Origin: Paenibacillaceae bacterium
GTDB taxonomy: Bacteria > Bacillota > Bacilli > Paenibacillales > Paenibacillaceae
Direction: 5' to 3'
DNA length: 56,492 nucleotides
Assembly: GCA_004134985.1 (NCBI GenBank)
Contig: REGQ01000037.1
Coordinates: 1 to 56,492 of the forward strand
Shown here: one piece after another, positions 6,555-14,338 of the stretch
Layout: every line of letters starts with the position of its first letter
Position numbering within the stretch: position 1 is the stretch's first letter
The notes under the pieces: generated by a model
The model's database searches: none
The model's input: only the letters and a program-made list of their open reading frames with translations
What the model was told of the DNA's origin: nothing
Translations under genes and position numbers: made by a program

Positions 6555-7325
6555 ATGTTGTTGAATGGACAAATTATAGTTGTGATGGGTGTGGCGAATG
6601 AACGAAGCATCGCGTGGGGGATAGCCAAATCACTGCATGCCCAGGGAGCCAAGCTCATCTTTACATACCGCAAGGAGCGCTCGCTTGACAAGCTGACGAA
6701 ACTGCTGGGGGAACATCAAATTGTGCCGCTGGGTACGGTGTCCTGTGATGTAACTGATGACAGCAGCGTTGCAGCAGCTTTTGCCGAAATAAAGAACATA
6801 GCCGGCACGATACATGGTGTGGTGCACTCTGTCGCTTTTGCCCAGAAAGAGGAACTGCAAGGTGAATATGTGAATACGACGTTGGAAGGCTATATGCTTG
6901 CGCAACATTCCAGCGCTTATTCCCTGGTGGCGGTAGCAAGAGAGGCAAAGCATGTGATGACGGAAGGCGGCAGTATTGTAACCCAATCCTATATTGGCGC
7001 AGAACGGGTCGTCAAAAACTACAATGTCATGGGCGTTGCCAAAGCGGCTTTGGAAGCAAGTGTGAAATATTTGGCCGAAGACCTTGGGAAATATGGGATC
7101 CGCGTTAACGCGATTTCAGCAGGTCCGATTCGAACATTGGCAGCGAAAGGCATAACTGGCTTCAATGACATTGCCTCCACAATCGAGGAACGCGCCCCGC
7201 TGCGCAGAAATGTGGATCAGGAAGAAGTCGGGGACGCGACGATGTTTTTGCTAAGCCGACTTGCGCGCGGCATTACTGGCGAGGTTCTGCATGTTGATGC
7301 AGGATATCATATTATGGGCATTTAA
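6555..7325 (+). CDS. fabI: enoyl-[acyl-carrier-protein] reductase (NADH/NADPH)
   Basis: 256 residues, short-chain dehydrogenase fold. It catalyses the last, trans-2-enoyl-ACP reduction step of each fatty-acid elongation cycle. The N-terminus has the FabI variant of the cofactor loop (VVMGVANERSIAWG). The catalytic pair is visible as Tyr156-x6-Lys163 in NYNVMGVAKAAL, with a second tyrosine about ten residues before in SYIGAE, and SAGPIRTLAAKGI is the substrate-loop signature. ATG 6555 follows AGGAGGAAGCTT. An in-frame extension upstream would run into the permease gene and is rejected. A strong terminator follows. This is the target of triclosan-type inhibitors in relatives. Confidence 0.95.
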   Translation: MLLNGQIIVVMGVANERSIAWGIAKSLHAQGAKLIFTYRKERSLDKLTKLLGEHQIVPLGTVSCDVTDDSSVAAAFAEIKNIAGTIHGVVHSVAFAQKEELQGEYVNTTLEGYMLAQHSSAYSLVAVAREAKHVMTEGGSIVTQSYIGAERVVKNYNVMGVAKAALEASVKYLAEDLGKYGIRVNAISAGPIRTLAAKGITGFNDIASTIEERAPLRRNVDQEEVGDATMFLLSRLARGITGEVLHVDAGYHIMGI

Positions 7326-7355
7326 GCACAAGAAATAAATTTACTTTGCATGACC

Positions 7356-7406
7356 GAAAGAGGGCTATCCGGCGATCCAGATGAATGCCGGGTGCGCTCT
7401 TTTTTG
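7356..7406 (+). terminator. terminator after fabI
   Basis: Long hairpin AAGAGGGC-ATCCGGC pairing with GCCGGGT-GCGCTCTT, then TTTTTT. Confidence 0.85.
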
Positions 7407-7459
7407 CTGATGGTATTTGCCGCTTGGGCACCTTTACAATCTTTGAGAAAGATTGCATA

Positions 7460-7504
7460 ATCTTCATAAAGGTAAAAACATACAAATAGCTATCATCTTC
7501 ATAA
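7460..7504 (+). promoter_or_regulatory. paired direct repeats before the two-component operon
   Basis: ATCTTCATAAA occurs at 7460-7470 and again at 7494-7504, 34 bp apart (about three helical turns), upstream of a TATAGT -10-like sequence at 7536. Such same-face repeats often bind a dimeric activator, here perhaps the AraC-type regulator itself. The role is inference. Confidence 0.4.
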
Positions 7505-7576
7505 AAATGACTACAAGCAAACCCCCTAACATTTGGTATAGTCACATTGAGGGCTTGCAGAAAAGGAGTGACAGAA

Positions 7577-9403
7577 CTGAATCCGCTTACAAAATTCAAC
7601 GTTAAAAAGCAACTGCTGCTGCTCACTGTTTTGCTGCTTACTCCGGTGTTCATTATGAACTGGTTTGCTAACGAAAAGGCCGAGGATATATTGAAACGAC
7701 AGGTGACGGGTGCTTATGCCGAACTTGTCAAACAAAATCATACATTGATCGAACGGGAAATTGTCACCGTCAGTAAAATTACGACCACCTATATTCAAAA
7801 TTCGATTACGCAGCAAATGGTTTACAATCCGTTGCATACGACGCTGGAGCGCGTGCGAAAGTTTGATGAAATGAATATTTTGCTATCCAGTTATTCCATC
7901 GGGGTGAATGACGGAAACAGTGTGTTGTATTCGCTGTTTATTGCCGATGAAACCAAAGACTACTTCTTTGCGCCAAGTTATCGCCATACGAAAAGGGGCG
8001 TATTCTTCATCCCGAAAGAGGAACAGCCCGACTGGTATGATAAGGCGCTAAGCAAACGCGGAGAAGGTTTTTTGAAAATTATTGATGGATTTGGGTCAAA
8101 CTCGCAAAAGACGCTCGCCTATATTCGCGCTGTCCATCATGTAAAGGGCAAACAGGAAGCGATCGGTGTGCTCGTCGCCACAAATATGGAGAAAAAAATC
8201 GAGGAAATTATGAACCTCGTCTCGCTGCCGGAGGCGGAAATGATGTTTTTGGATATGGATCATCACTTTCTTGCGGGGACCCGCCATGCCTTGGGAGAGC
8301 AAATCGAGCTCCCGTTTGATGCGTCGCCGGGTATGCTGAACAACTTGCAGCCGTTGGAGGGAATGGACGCTGAATTTATTTATGTCATGAGCAGCAATCC
8401 GATCGGGCAGCACAAGCTTGCTTACAAAATTCCGGTGAAGTCGCTTGTTCAGCAGCAAAACGAACTGCGCAGCACCATTCAAATGATATCTGTCGTTTAT
8501 TTTATCGTCTGTTTTATGGTCATGATGTATTTTTTTCGCTCGCTCATTCGGCCGTTATCGAGAATTGCCGTGTTCTTCAAAGCTTATGAGCCTGGCAAAG
8601 TGATGCCGGTGACACCGGAGCTGGAGCGCAAAGATGAGGTGGGGGTATTGCTGTCGGCGATGCATGGCTTGACACATCGGCTGAACGGGATGATTCGCGA
8701 TAAATATGAGCTGGAGATCAAGCAGAAGGAGGCCCAATTGCAGCTGCTATACGAGCAGATTAATCCTCACTTGTTGTACAACACGCTGGAAAGTATTTAT
8801 TGGAAGGGCTCGCTTGAGGGGAGCACAGAATCGGCGGAAATGATTAAAGATTTGGCAAAGCTGATGAAAATCGGACTGAGTCGAGGCAAGGACGTGATCC
8901 CGTTTGAGGAGGAGCTTGAGCATGCCAAAGCCTATGTAAGTCTGCAGCAGAAGCGATTCGATTATGCGTTTCAGATTAAATGGGACATTGCGGATTCAGC
9001 TCGCCGGGTGATGGTGCCCAAAGTGATGCTCCAGCCCATTTTGGAAAATGCGATCATGCACGGTGTGCGCAGTATGGAGAGCGAGGGAGAGATTAGCGTC
9101 TCCGCCGCATTGCACGATACTAGCCAATCGTCAAAGCAGTTGATCATCCGCATTGCCGACAACGGCTTCCGCAAAGTGGATATTGAAGCGATTCGCAGCG
9201 TGCTGTATGGCAATACAAGCAAAGAGGGCGGCTATGGTCTGCGTAATGTCCACTGGCGAATTCAGATGCATTTTGGAGAGAGCTATGGGCTTGAGCTGGA
9301 ACATGGCGCGCCGCAAGGGATGGTTGTAATAATCAAGCTTCCGACGACGGGTGGAGGCATTCAAGGCACCGGTTCAACCGGCGAGGGGGTGCAGAATGTA
9401 TAA
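7577..9403 (+). CDS. sensor histidine kinase, YesM/LytS type
   Basis: About 608 residues. Two membrane helices (near residues 10-30 and 300-320) flank an extracellular sensor region, followed by a HAMP-like linker. The His_kinase domain carries QINPHLLYNTLESI with phosphoacceptor His398, and the ATPase domain shows NAIMHGV, IADNGF and GYGLRNVHWRI. This class pairs with AraC-type regulators to control sugar ABC importers in Paenibacillus. Start: AAAAGGAG at 7561-7568 is spaced 8 bp from CTG 7577, while GTG 7568 overlaps the RBS itself and TTG 7547 lacks one, so a CUG start is the best fit. It overlaps the response regulator by 8 bp. Confidence 0.9.
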   Translation: MNPLTKFNVKKQLLLLTVLLLTPVFIMNWFANEKAEDILKRQVTGAYAELVKQNHTLIEREIVTVSKITTTYIQNSITQQMVYNPLHTTLERVRKFDEMNILLSSYSIGVNDGNSVLYSLFIADETKDYFFAPSYRHTKRGVFFIPKEEQPDWYDKALSKRGEGFLKIIDGFGSNSQKTLAYIRAVHHVKGKQEAIGVLVATNMEKKIEEIMNLVSLPEAEMMFLDMDHHFLAGTRHALGEQIELPFDASPGMLNNLQPLEGMDAEFIYVMSSNPIGQHKLAYKIPVKSLVQQQNELRSTIQMISVVYFIVCFMVMMYFFRSLIRPLSRIAVFFKAYEPGKVMPVTPELERKDEVGVLLSAMHGLTHRLNGMIRDKYELEIKQKEAQLQLLYEQINPHLLYNTLESIYWKGSLEGSTESAEMIKDLAKLMKIGLSRGKDVIPFEEELEHAKAYVSLQQKRFDYAFQIKWDIADSARRVMVPKVMLQPILENAIMHGVRSMESEGEISVSAALHDTSQSSKQLIIRIADNGFRKVDIEAIRSVLYGNTSKEGGYGLRNVHWRIQMHFGESYGLELEHGAPQGMVVIIKLPTTGGGIQGTGSTGEGVQNV

Positions 9404-10742
9404 AATATTAATTGTAGACGATGAAATGTTGATTTGCCTTGGTTTAAAAAATCTGCTGAGCAAAGCCGGTCTGCCGATCGAAGAGATTTTCACCGCGCAC
9501 AATGGCCATGAAGCGCTCGATTACCTGCGGATGGAGGACATCGATCTGCTCATTACCGATATTCAAATGGATGGAATGAACGGCATAGAACTGATGCAGC
9601 AAGCGAAAATAATGAAGACCGATGTACAGATTATGGTTATTTCGGCTTTTGAGGACTTCCATTACGCGCAGCTCGCGATCCGCTTCGGGGCCAAGGACTA
9701 TCTCGTAAAACCGTTGAATGGGGAGCAATTTCTGGATACGGTCCGCAATTTGCTGCTGACGATGGCGAAGCCGCTCCCAACCGAAGAAGAGGTGCAGCTT
9801 GAGCTTCAGGATCATTTCGTCATGAAGGAGCCTGAGCCGGGGAGCATCAGACTGTTGAATACATTGCTTAGCGGCGGTGAAACGTATGGGGGCAACAATG
9901 ATATTTTGGAACAATTGCTAAGAGAACATCAGATCAGACTGGAAGGGCCGTACTATTGTGTTTTCAAAGTCAAGCTGAAACTGGCGGGTGACGGGGGAAC
10001 GCTGCCCAAAGTGCGAACGGAGCAGGATGTTAACTTGCTCCATTATGCGGCATTGAATATTATTTATGAAAGTCTGGAGTCCGGGTGGCGCCATGTCTCC
10101 TTCTATTCACCGGATGACGGATTGACCGTCATTATTCAATGGACAGAAGAGGCTTATTCAGAGTCGCATATTAATATTATCGGCCAATTGGAAATGGTGG
10201 GCAAGTTGCTTAGCTTGAACATCCATCAATATTTAAAAATGGATTGTTTGGTTGGCATCAGTCAGGTGCTGCAGGGTCCGGAATTTCTGGCCGACTTGAG
10301 CGGGCAAGCGCTGAAGGCGCTACGCTGGAACAAGGAGCATCATGAGAATCGTGTCTTTTATTACGGTGATCTTAATTGGAATGCAATGTATGATGAGGAC
10401 CCGTCCGCCAGCGAGTTTCATGATCAGGTGCACCAGATAGTCAACAAGGCCAAAGATTACATACATCAGCACTACAGCCAGAAAGGACTTACCCTCAGCA
10501 GCGTCGCTGCCAAAAACCATGTAAGCCCCAATTATCTGAGCTATCTGTTCAAGAAATATACGGGGTTCAGTCTTTGGGGATATGTCATCAAGCTGCGTAT
10601 GGAGGAAAGCAAGCGGCTGCTGTTGGAGACCGATTTGCGGCGGTATGAAATTGCCGAGCAGGTCGGTTATGAGTCTCCAGAACACTTCAGCAAAATTTTC
10701 AAAAAATATTATGGAAAGAGCCTGTCGGAAATGAAGAAGTAA
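9396..10742 (+). CDS. response regulator, AraC family (YesN type)
   Basis: 448 residues: receiver domain (1-120) with acidic pocket Asp8-Asp9, phosphorylated Asp55 in LLITDIQMDG and Lys in LVKPLNG; a middle region of about 200 residues without clear motif; and a C-terminal double helix-turn-helix of AraC type (SSVAAKNHVSPNYLSYLFKKY and YEIAEQVGYESPEHFSKIFKKY). Phosphorylation by the upstream kinase should activate transcription of the downstream transporter operon. ATG follows GGGGGTGCAGA and lies inside the kinase gene end, so the pair is coupled. Confidence 0.93.
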   Translation: MYKILIVDDEMLICLGLKNLLSKAGLPIEEIFTAHNGHEALDYLRMEDIDLLITDIQMDGMNGIELMQQAKIMKTDVQIMVISAFEDFHYAQLAIRFGAKDYLVKPLNGEQFLDTVRNLLLTMAKPLPTEEEVQLELQDHFVMKEPEPGSIRLLNTLLSGGETYGGNNDILEQLLREHQIRLEGPYYCVFKVKLKLAGDGGTLPKVRTEQDVNLLHYAALNIIYESLESGWRHVSFYSPDDGLTVIIQWTEEAYSESHINIIGQLEMVGKLLSLNIHQYLKMDCLVGISQVLQGPEFLADLSGQALKALRWNKEHHENRVFYYGDLNWNAMYDEDPSASEFHDQVHQIVNKAKDYIHQHYSQKGLTLSSVAAKNHVSPNYLSYLFKKYTGFSLWGYVIKLRMEESKRLLLETDLRRYEIAEQVGYESPEHFSKIFKKYYGKSLSEMKK

Positions 10743-10860
10743 GAATACCTATAGACTGGGTAGAAACAGACATTCTTTGCGCGCCTGTATTTTTTTACAA
10801 TCAGAGGAGTAGCGTGTCACTAAAGCTACAGTAGAAAGATAGGAAAGGGAGGCAGCGGGA

Positions 10861-11778
10861 ATGGAAAGTACGGCATTGGCGAGCAATCCGGCGGCGCTGA
10901 ACAGGAAGAGGAAACGATCGTTAAAAAAATATTTTTGGGGCATGCTGTTTGTCACGCCGGCGCTTCTTGTATTTATTATGTTTCTATGGGTTCCTATTTT
11001 CAAAGGAATGATATTCAGTTTTTATCACATTGATTTTGTTAAGGGCGATGAATTTGTAGGATGGAAAAACTATAACGTTATTTTTAATGATAAAGATGTG
11101 ATGATTGCGGTCAAAAATACGTTGTATTACATCGGTCTGGGGCTCGTGATCGGCTTCTGGGTGCCCTGCCTGTTCGCTATCATGATTTCCGAGCTGCGTA
11201 AATTCCAGGGGTTCGCGAGAGTAGCGGCCTACTTGCCAAATGTGATTCCGGCTGTTGTGCTCTACGGCTTATGGCGCTGGCTTTATGATTCGGTCGGACC
11301 AATCAATTCGGCGCTTTCATCGCTTGGGCTGGATCAGATTGCATTTATGACCGATACACGATGGTCGATGGCTTCGCTTGTTTTTATGGAGACCTGGCAG
11401 TCGTTCGGAGCGGCAATGCTGATCTATCTGGCTGCGATTTTGAATGTGCCGCGCGATTGGTATGAGGCGGCGGAAATTGATGGAGCGGGCATCTGGCAGC
11501 GCATTCGCCATATCACCTTGCCCTCCATCGGCAATGTTCTGCTGTTGATGCTCATCCTGCAGCTGATCTCTTCCTCACAGGGCTACCTGTCCCAATATGC
11601 ACTGCTCGATGGCGGACCCAACAAAGCGACGCTCACCTATTCGTTGTTAATCGTGAAATATGCTTTTAACAAGCTGGATTATGGCGTTGCATCTGCACTG
11701 GGAGTGTTGATGTTCATCGTGCTGGCAGGGTTGGCTGTTATTCGCTACAGACTGTCAGGCAAGGAGGGAAGCTACTGA
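10861..11778 (+). CDS. sugar ABC transporter permease, MalF/UgpA-like
   Basis: 305 residues with six membrane helices. The cytoplasmic EAA loop reads YEAAEIDGAGIWQRIRHITLP (about residues 200-220), the contact site for the ATPase. This family imports oligosaccharides. The RBS is GGGAGGCAGCGGG before ATG. It is the first gene of the transporter operon, 118 bp after the response regulator, and its stop touches the next ATG. No ATPase gene is present in the operon; a shared MsmX-like ATPase encoded elsewhere probably serves it, as in other Firmicute CUT1 systems. Confidence 0.92.
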   Translation: MESTALASNPAALNRKRKRSLKKYFWGMLFVTPALLVFIMFLWVPIFKGMIFSFYHIDFVKGDEFVGWKNYNVIFNDKDVMIAVKNTLYYIGLGLVIGFWVPCLFAIMISELRKFQGFARVAAYLPNVIPAVVLYGLWRWLYDSVGPINSALSSLGLDQIAFMTDTRWSMASLVFMETWQSFGAAMLIYLAAILNVPRDWYEAAEIDGAGIWQRIRHITLPSIGNVLLLMLILQLISSSQGYLSQYALLDGGPNKATLTYSLLIVKYAFNKLDYGVASALGVLMFIVLAGLAVIRYRLSGKEGSY

Positions 11779-12650
11779 TGAAAGCTCAGGATCGCGGCAT
11801 TATCTCAGCGTATGATTTGAACAAACCCTGGAACCGGGTCGGTTATATTATTATGGTGATCATCATTGTTTTGGCTTCGGCAACGATGATTTACCCCATT
11901 TTGGTTACCTTTTTCAATGCCTTTAAACCCAATCATGAAGTTATTTCGTTCCAACCGACCCTGCTGCCGAAAGAGTGGGTGTCAGGAAATTTTACAAAAG
12001 GATGGAACTACATCCCGCTGACCAAGTATATGAAAAATACATTGATGCTGTTTGGCGGCAATATGCTCTCGATTATGGTGGTGCTGGGCTTGGCCGCATT
12101 CAGCCTGTCCAAACTTGCGCTTCCCAACCGCAGACTGATCACGCTGATTTTTATGACAACCTTGTTTATTCCGCCGACAACGTACATTATTCCTAACTTT
12201 TTGAATCTGAAGGATTTGGGGCTGTTGAATTCCTTTTGGGCTTTCTGGATTCCAGCTAGCGCGAACGCATTTTTCCTGCTGCTGCTCAAAACCTTTTTTG
12301 ACGGCATTCACAATGAGCTGTTTGAGGCATCAAGAATAGATGGCGCATCGGAATTCCGGTCTTTTGTACAGATCGCGGTTCCGCTGTCGATACCGATTTT
12401 TGCGACACTTGCTATCTTTACGTTCGCAACCTCATGGAATGACTGGTTTTGGCCATCCCTGGTCATGCACAGTGACAATAAGTATCCGCTTGCTACAGCG
12501 ATCTATAATAATGTAATTGATGTGCGACGACTGGATCTGAACATTCGTTTCGCAATTCTGTCCATGGTGAGCGTGCCGCCGATTGTCGTCTTCCTGTTGT
12601 TCCAGCGATATATAATGCGAGGGCTGCACTTGTCAGGTGTCAAGGGATAA
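11778..12650 (+). CDS. sugar ABC transporter permease, MalG/UgpE-like
   Basis: 290 residues with six membrane helices and EAA loop FEASRIDGASEFRSFVQIAVPL (about residues 175-196). It pairs with the preceding permease as the heterodimeric channel of a CUT1 importer. The start ATG overlaps the previous stop by one base (TGATG), with GGAGGGAAGC as RBS in the previous gene. Confidence 0.92.
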   Translation: MKAQDRGIISAYDLNKPWNRVGYIIMVIIIVLASATMIYPILVTFFNAFKPNHEVISFQPTLLPKEWVSGNFTKGWNYIPLTKYMKNTLMLFGGNMLSIMVVLGLAAFSLSKLALPNRRLITLIFMTTLFIPPTTYIIPNFLNLKDLGLLNSFWAFWIPASANAFFLLLLKTFFDGIHNELFEASRIDGASEFRSFVQIAVPLSIPIFATLAIFTFATSWNDWFWPSLVMHSDNKYPLATAIYNNVIDVRRLDLNIRFAILSMVSVPPIVVFLLFQRYIMRGLHLSGVKG

Positions 12651-12807
12651 TTAGGAATAGGTGGAAAAGTAAGTTTGCACATCATTGCCATACGATTAGA
12701 CATCGTTCGTAATAAAGCACATTTATATAATAAAGTTACACCGCGACACGATGCGGCAGTGCAGCCCGGCGGTGCATTATATTGATAACGCAAAGGGGAG
12801 AAGAAGG

Positions 12808-14265
12808 ATGCGTAAGCGAAGTTTAACCGTACTCTGCTTGTTTGTAATCGTTCTGTTGCTGGCGGCTTGTGGAGGAGGCAACAATCCTGATGACAGCGGG
12901 GTAAAGAATGAACCCAAACCGCCGGAGAAAACAGAAAACACAGATCCGCCGAAGAAGGAAGATCCTCCTGCGGAAGCGCCACCTGAAAAAGTAACGATCA
13001 GCGTCTATTATCCTACGCCGGATCAGCCGGAAAACCGCGCATTGGAAGATGACAAGATCGCCCGGTTTATCGGGGCGTATCCTAATGTAGAAATTGTGAA
13101 GAGCGACTGGCATTACAAGACGGAGGAAATCGGCATCAAGATGGCTGCCAATGAGGCACCGACGATGTTTAATGCGTGGGCAACAGAGGGCAGATTTCTC
13201 GTTGAGCGCGGCTGGGCAGCGGACATTACGGAGTTTGTCAATGCCTGGGAGTTCAAGGATCAAATGAATCCGATTTTGCAGGAGCAATTTTTGTTTGACG
13301 GCAAAGTATACGGTCTGGCTCAAAACGGTTATGTTGTCGGAACCGTTGTGAACAAAAAAATGCTGGAGGCAGCATCTGTAGCCCTTCCTCCATATGATTG
13401 GACATGGGAAGACATGTATCAGACCGCGGCCGCGATTACGGATACGAAGAAAGGCATCTCCGGTATCGCGCCGATGGGCGTCGGCAATGAAGCCGGATGG
13501 AACTGGACGAACTTCCTGTTCCTCGCTGGCGGGGAAGTACACACGCTTGCGGACGGCAAAGTAACTGCTGCTTTCAATTCCGATGCGGGACTAAAAGCGC
13601 TTGAGTTCTATCACAAGCTGCGTTGGGAAGCCAATGCCATTCCACAGGACTGGGCACTCAACTGGGGTGATGCTGTTGGAACGTTCGCCCAAGGCAGAAC
13701 GGCAATGGTTATGGCCGGAGCCAATGACCCTGTTGACCAGGCGTTGAATCAAGGCGACTTTGTACCGGAAGACATTCTGGTCTATCCGATGCCTGCTTAT
13801 CAAAAAGGCGGGGAGCATGCTGGCGTGTTGGGCGGCAACTTCCTCGTTGTCAACCCGAATGCAAGCAAGGCTGAGCAAGAGATGGCGTTCAAATACATGG
13901 TGTTTGACTATTTCTCCGATGCCGGTCTTAACGCCATCGAGAAGAACATTCAAGAACGCAAGGCGGAAGGAAGCTACTTCGTTCCTCCAGTAGCAGAATA
14001 TTTCCAAATGGAATCTGAATACGGGCAAAGAGTCAAAGCGATTTACGACAAATATGACAACGTCTATGAATTTGATGTGAATGTACTGAAATTGCTGGAA
14101 GGAAAACCGGAAGCGCAATTCAGCACCCAGGATTTCTACGGCATCATGACCAATGTTATTCAGGCCGTGTTCTCCAAGAAAGACACTGACTTGAAAGCCG
14201 CATTGGATGAAGCGGCACAACAAGTCCAGTCGGAATACTACGATCAGATTAAAGTGGAGAACTAA
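12808..14265 (+). CDS. extracellular solute-binding lipoprotein, sugar type
   Basis: 485 residues. Signal peptide with lipobox LLLAAC (Cys at about residue 20), then a Pro/Lys/Glu-rich linker (about 25-60) and a type I periplasmic-binding fold of the SBP_bac_1 family (VTISVYYPTPDQPENRAL onward). It captures the sugar outside the cell for the two permeases. ATG 12808 follows GGGGAGAAGAAGG; the ORF extends upstream but without RBS or signal peptide. A 157-bp gap before it contains a TATAAT-like sequence at 12726, so it may have its own promoter. The hairpin downstream may stabilise this highly needed mRNA. Confidence 0.92.
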   Translation: MRKRSLTVLCLFVIVLLLAACGGGNNPDDSGVKNEPKPPEKTENTDPPKKEDPPAEAPPEKVTISVYYPTPDQPENRALEDDKIARFIGAYPNVEIVKSDWHYKTEEIGIKMAANEAPTMFNAWATEGRFLVERGWAADITEFVNAWEFKDQMNPILQEQFLFDGKVYGLAQNGYVVGTVVNKKMLEAASVALPPYDWTWEDMYQTAAAITDTKKGISGIAPMGVGNEAGWNWTNFLFLAGGEVHTLADGKVTAAFNSDAGLKALEFYHKLRWEANAIPQDWALNWGDAVGTFAQGRTAMVMAGANDPVDQALNQGDFVPEDILVYPMPAYQKGGEHAGVLGGNFLVVNPNASKAEQEMAFKYMVFDYFSDAGLNAIEKNIQERKAEGSYFVPPVAEYFQMESEYGQRVKAIYDKYDNVYEFDVNVLKLLEGKPEAQFSTQDFYGIMTNVIQAVFSKKDTDLKAALDEAAQQVQSEYYDQIKVEN

Positions 14266-14286
14266 AACTTAAAAATGAACATTGCG

Positions 14287-14318
14287 ACAAAGAGCCAGCA
14301 TAAAACCTGGCTCTTTGT
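14287..14318 (+). terminator. intercistronic hairpin after binding-protein gene
   Basis: Perfect 12-bp stem ACAAAGAGCCAG/CTGGCTCTTTGT with an 8-nt loop but almost no T-run afterwards. In sugar operons such hairpins often end part of the transcripts and protect the binding-protein message; the glycosidase-like gene starts 20 bp later. Confidence 0.65.
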
Positions 14319-14338
14319 TGTAAATGGAGGGGGAAGAA

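Noticed and set aside
13591-14223. 210-codon minus-strand ORF
   Set aside because: Shadow of the sugar-binding lipoprotein gene.
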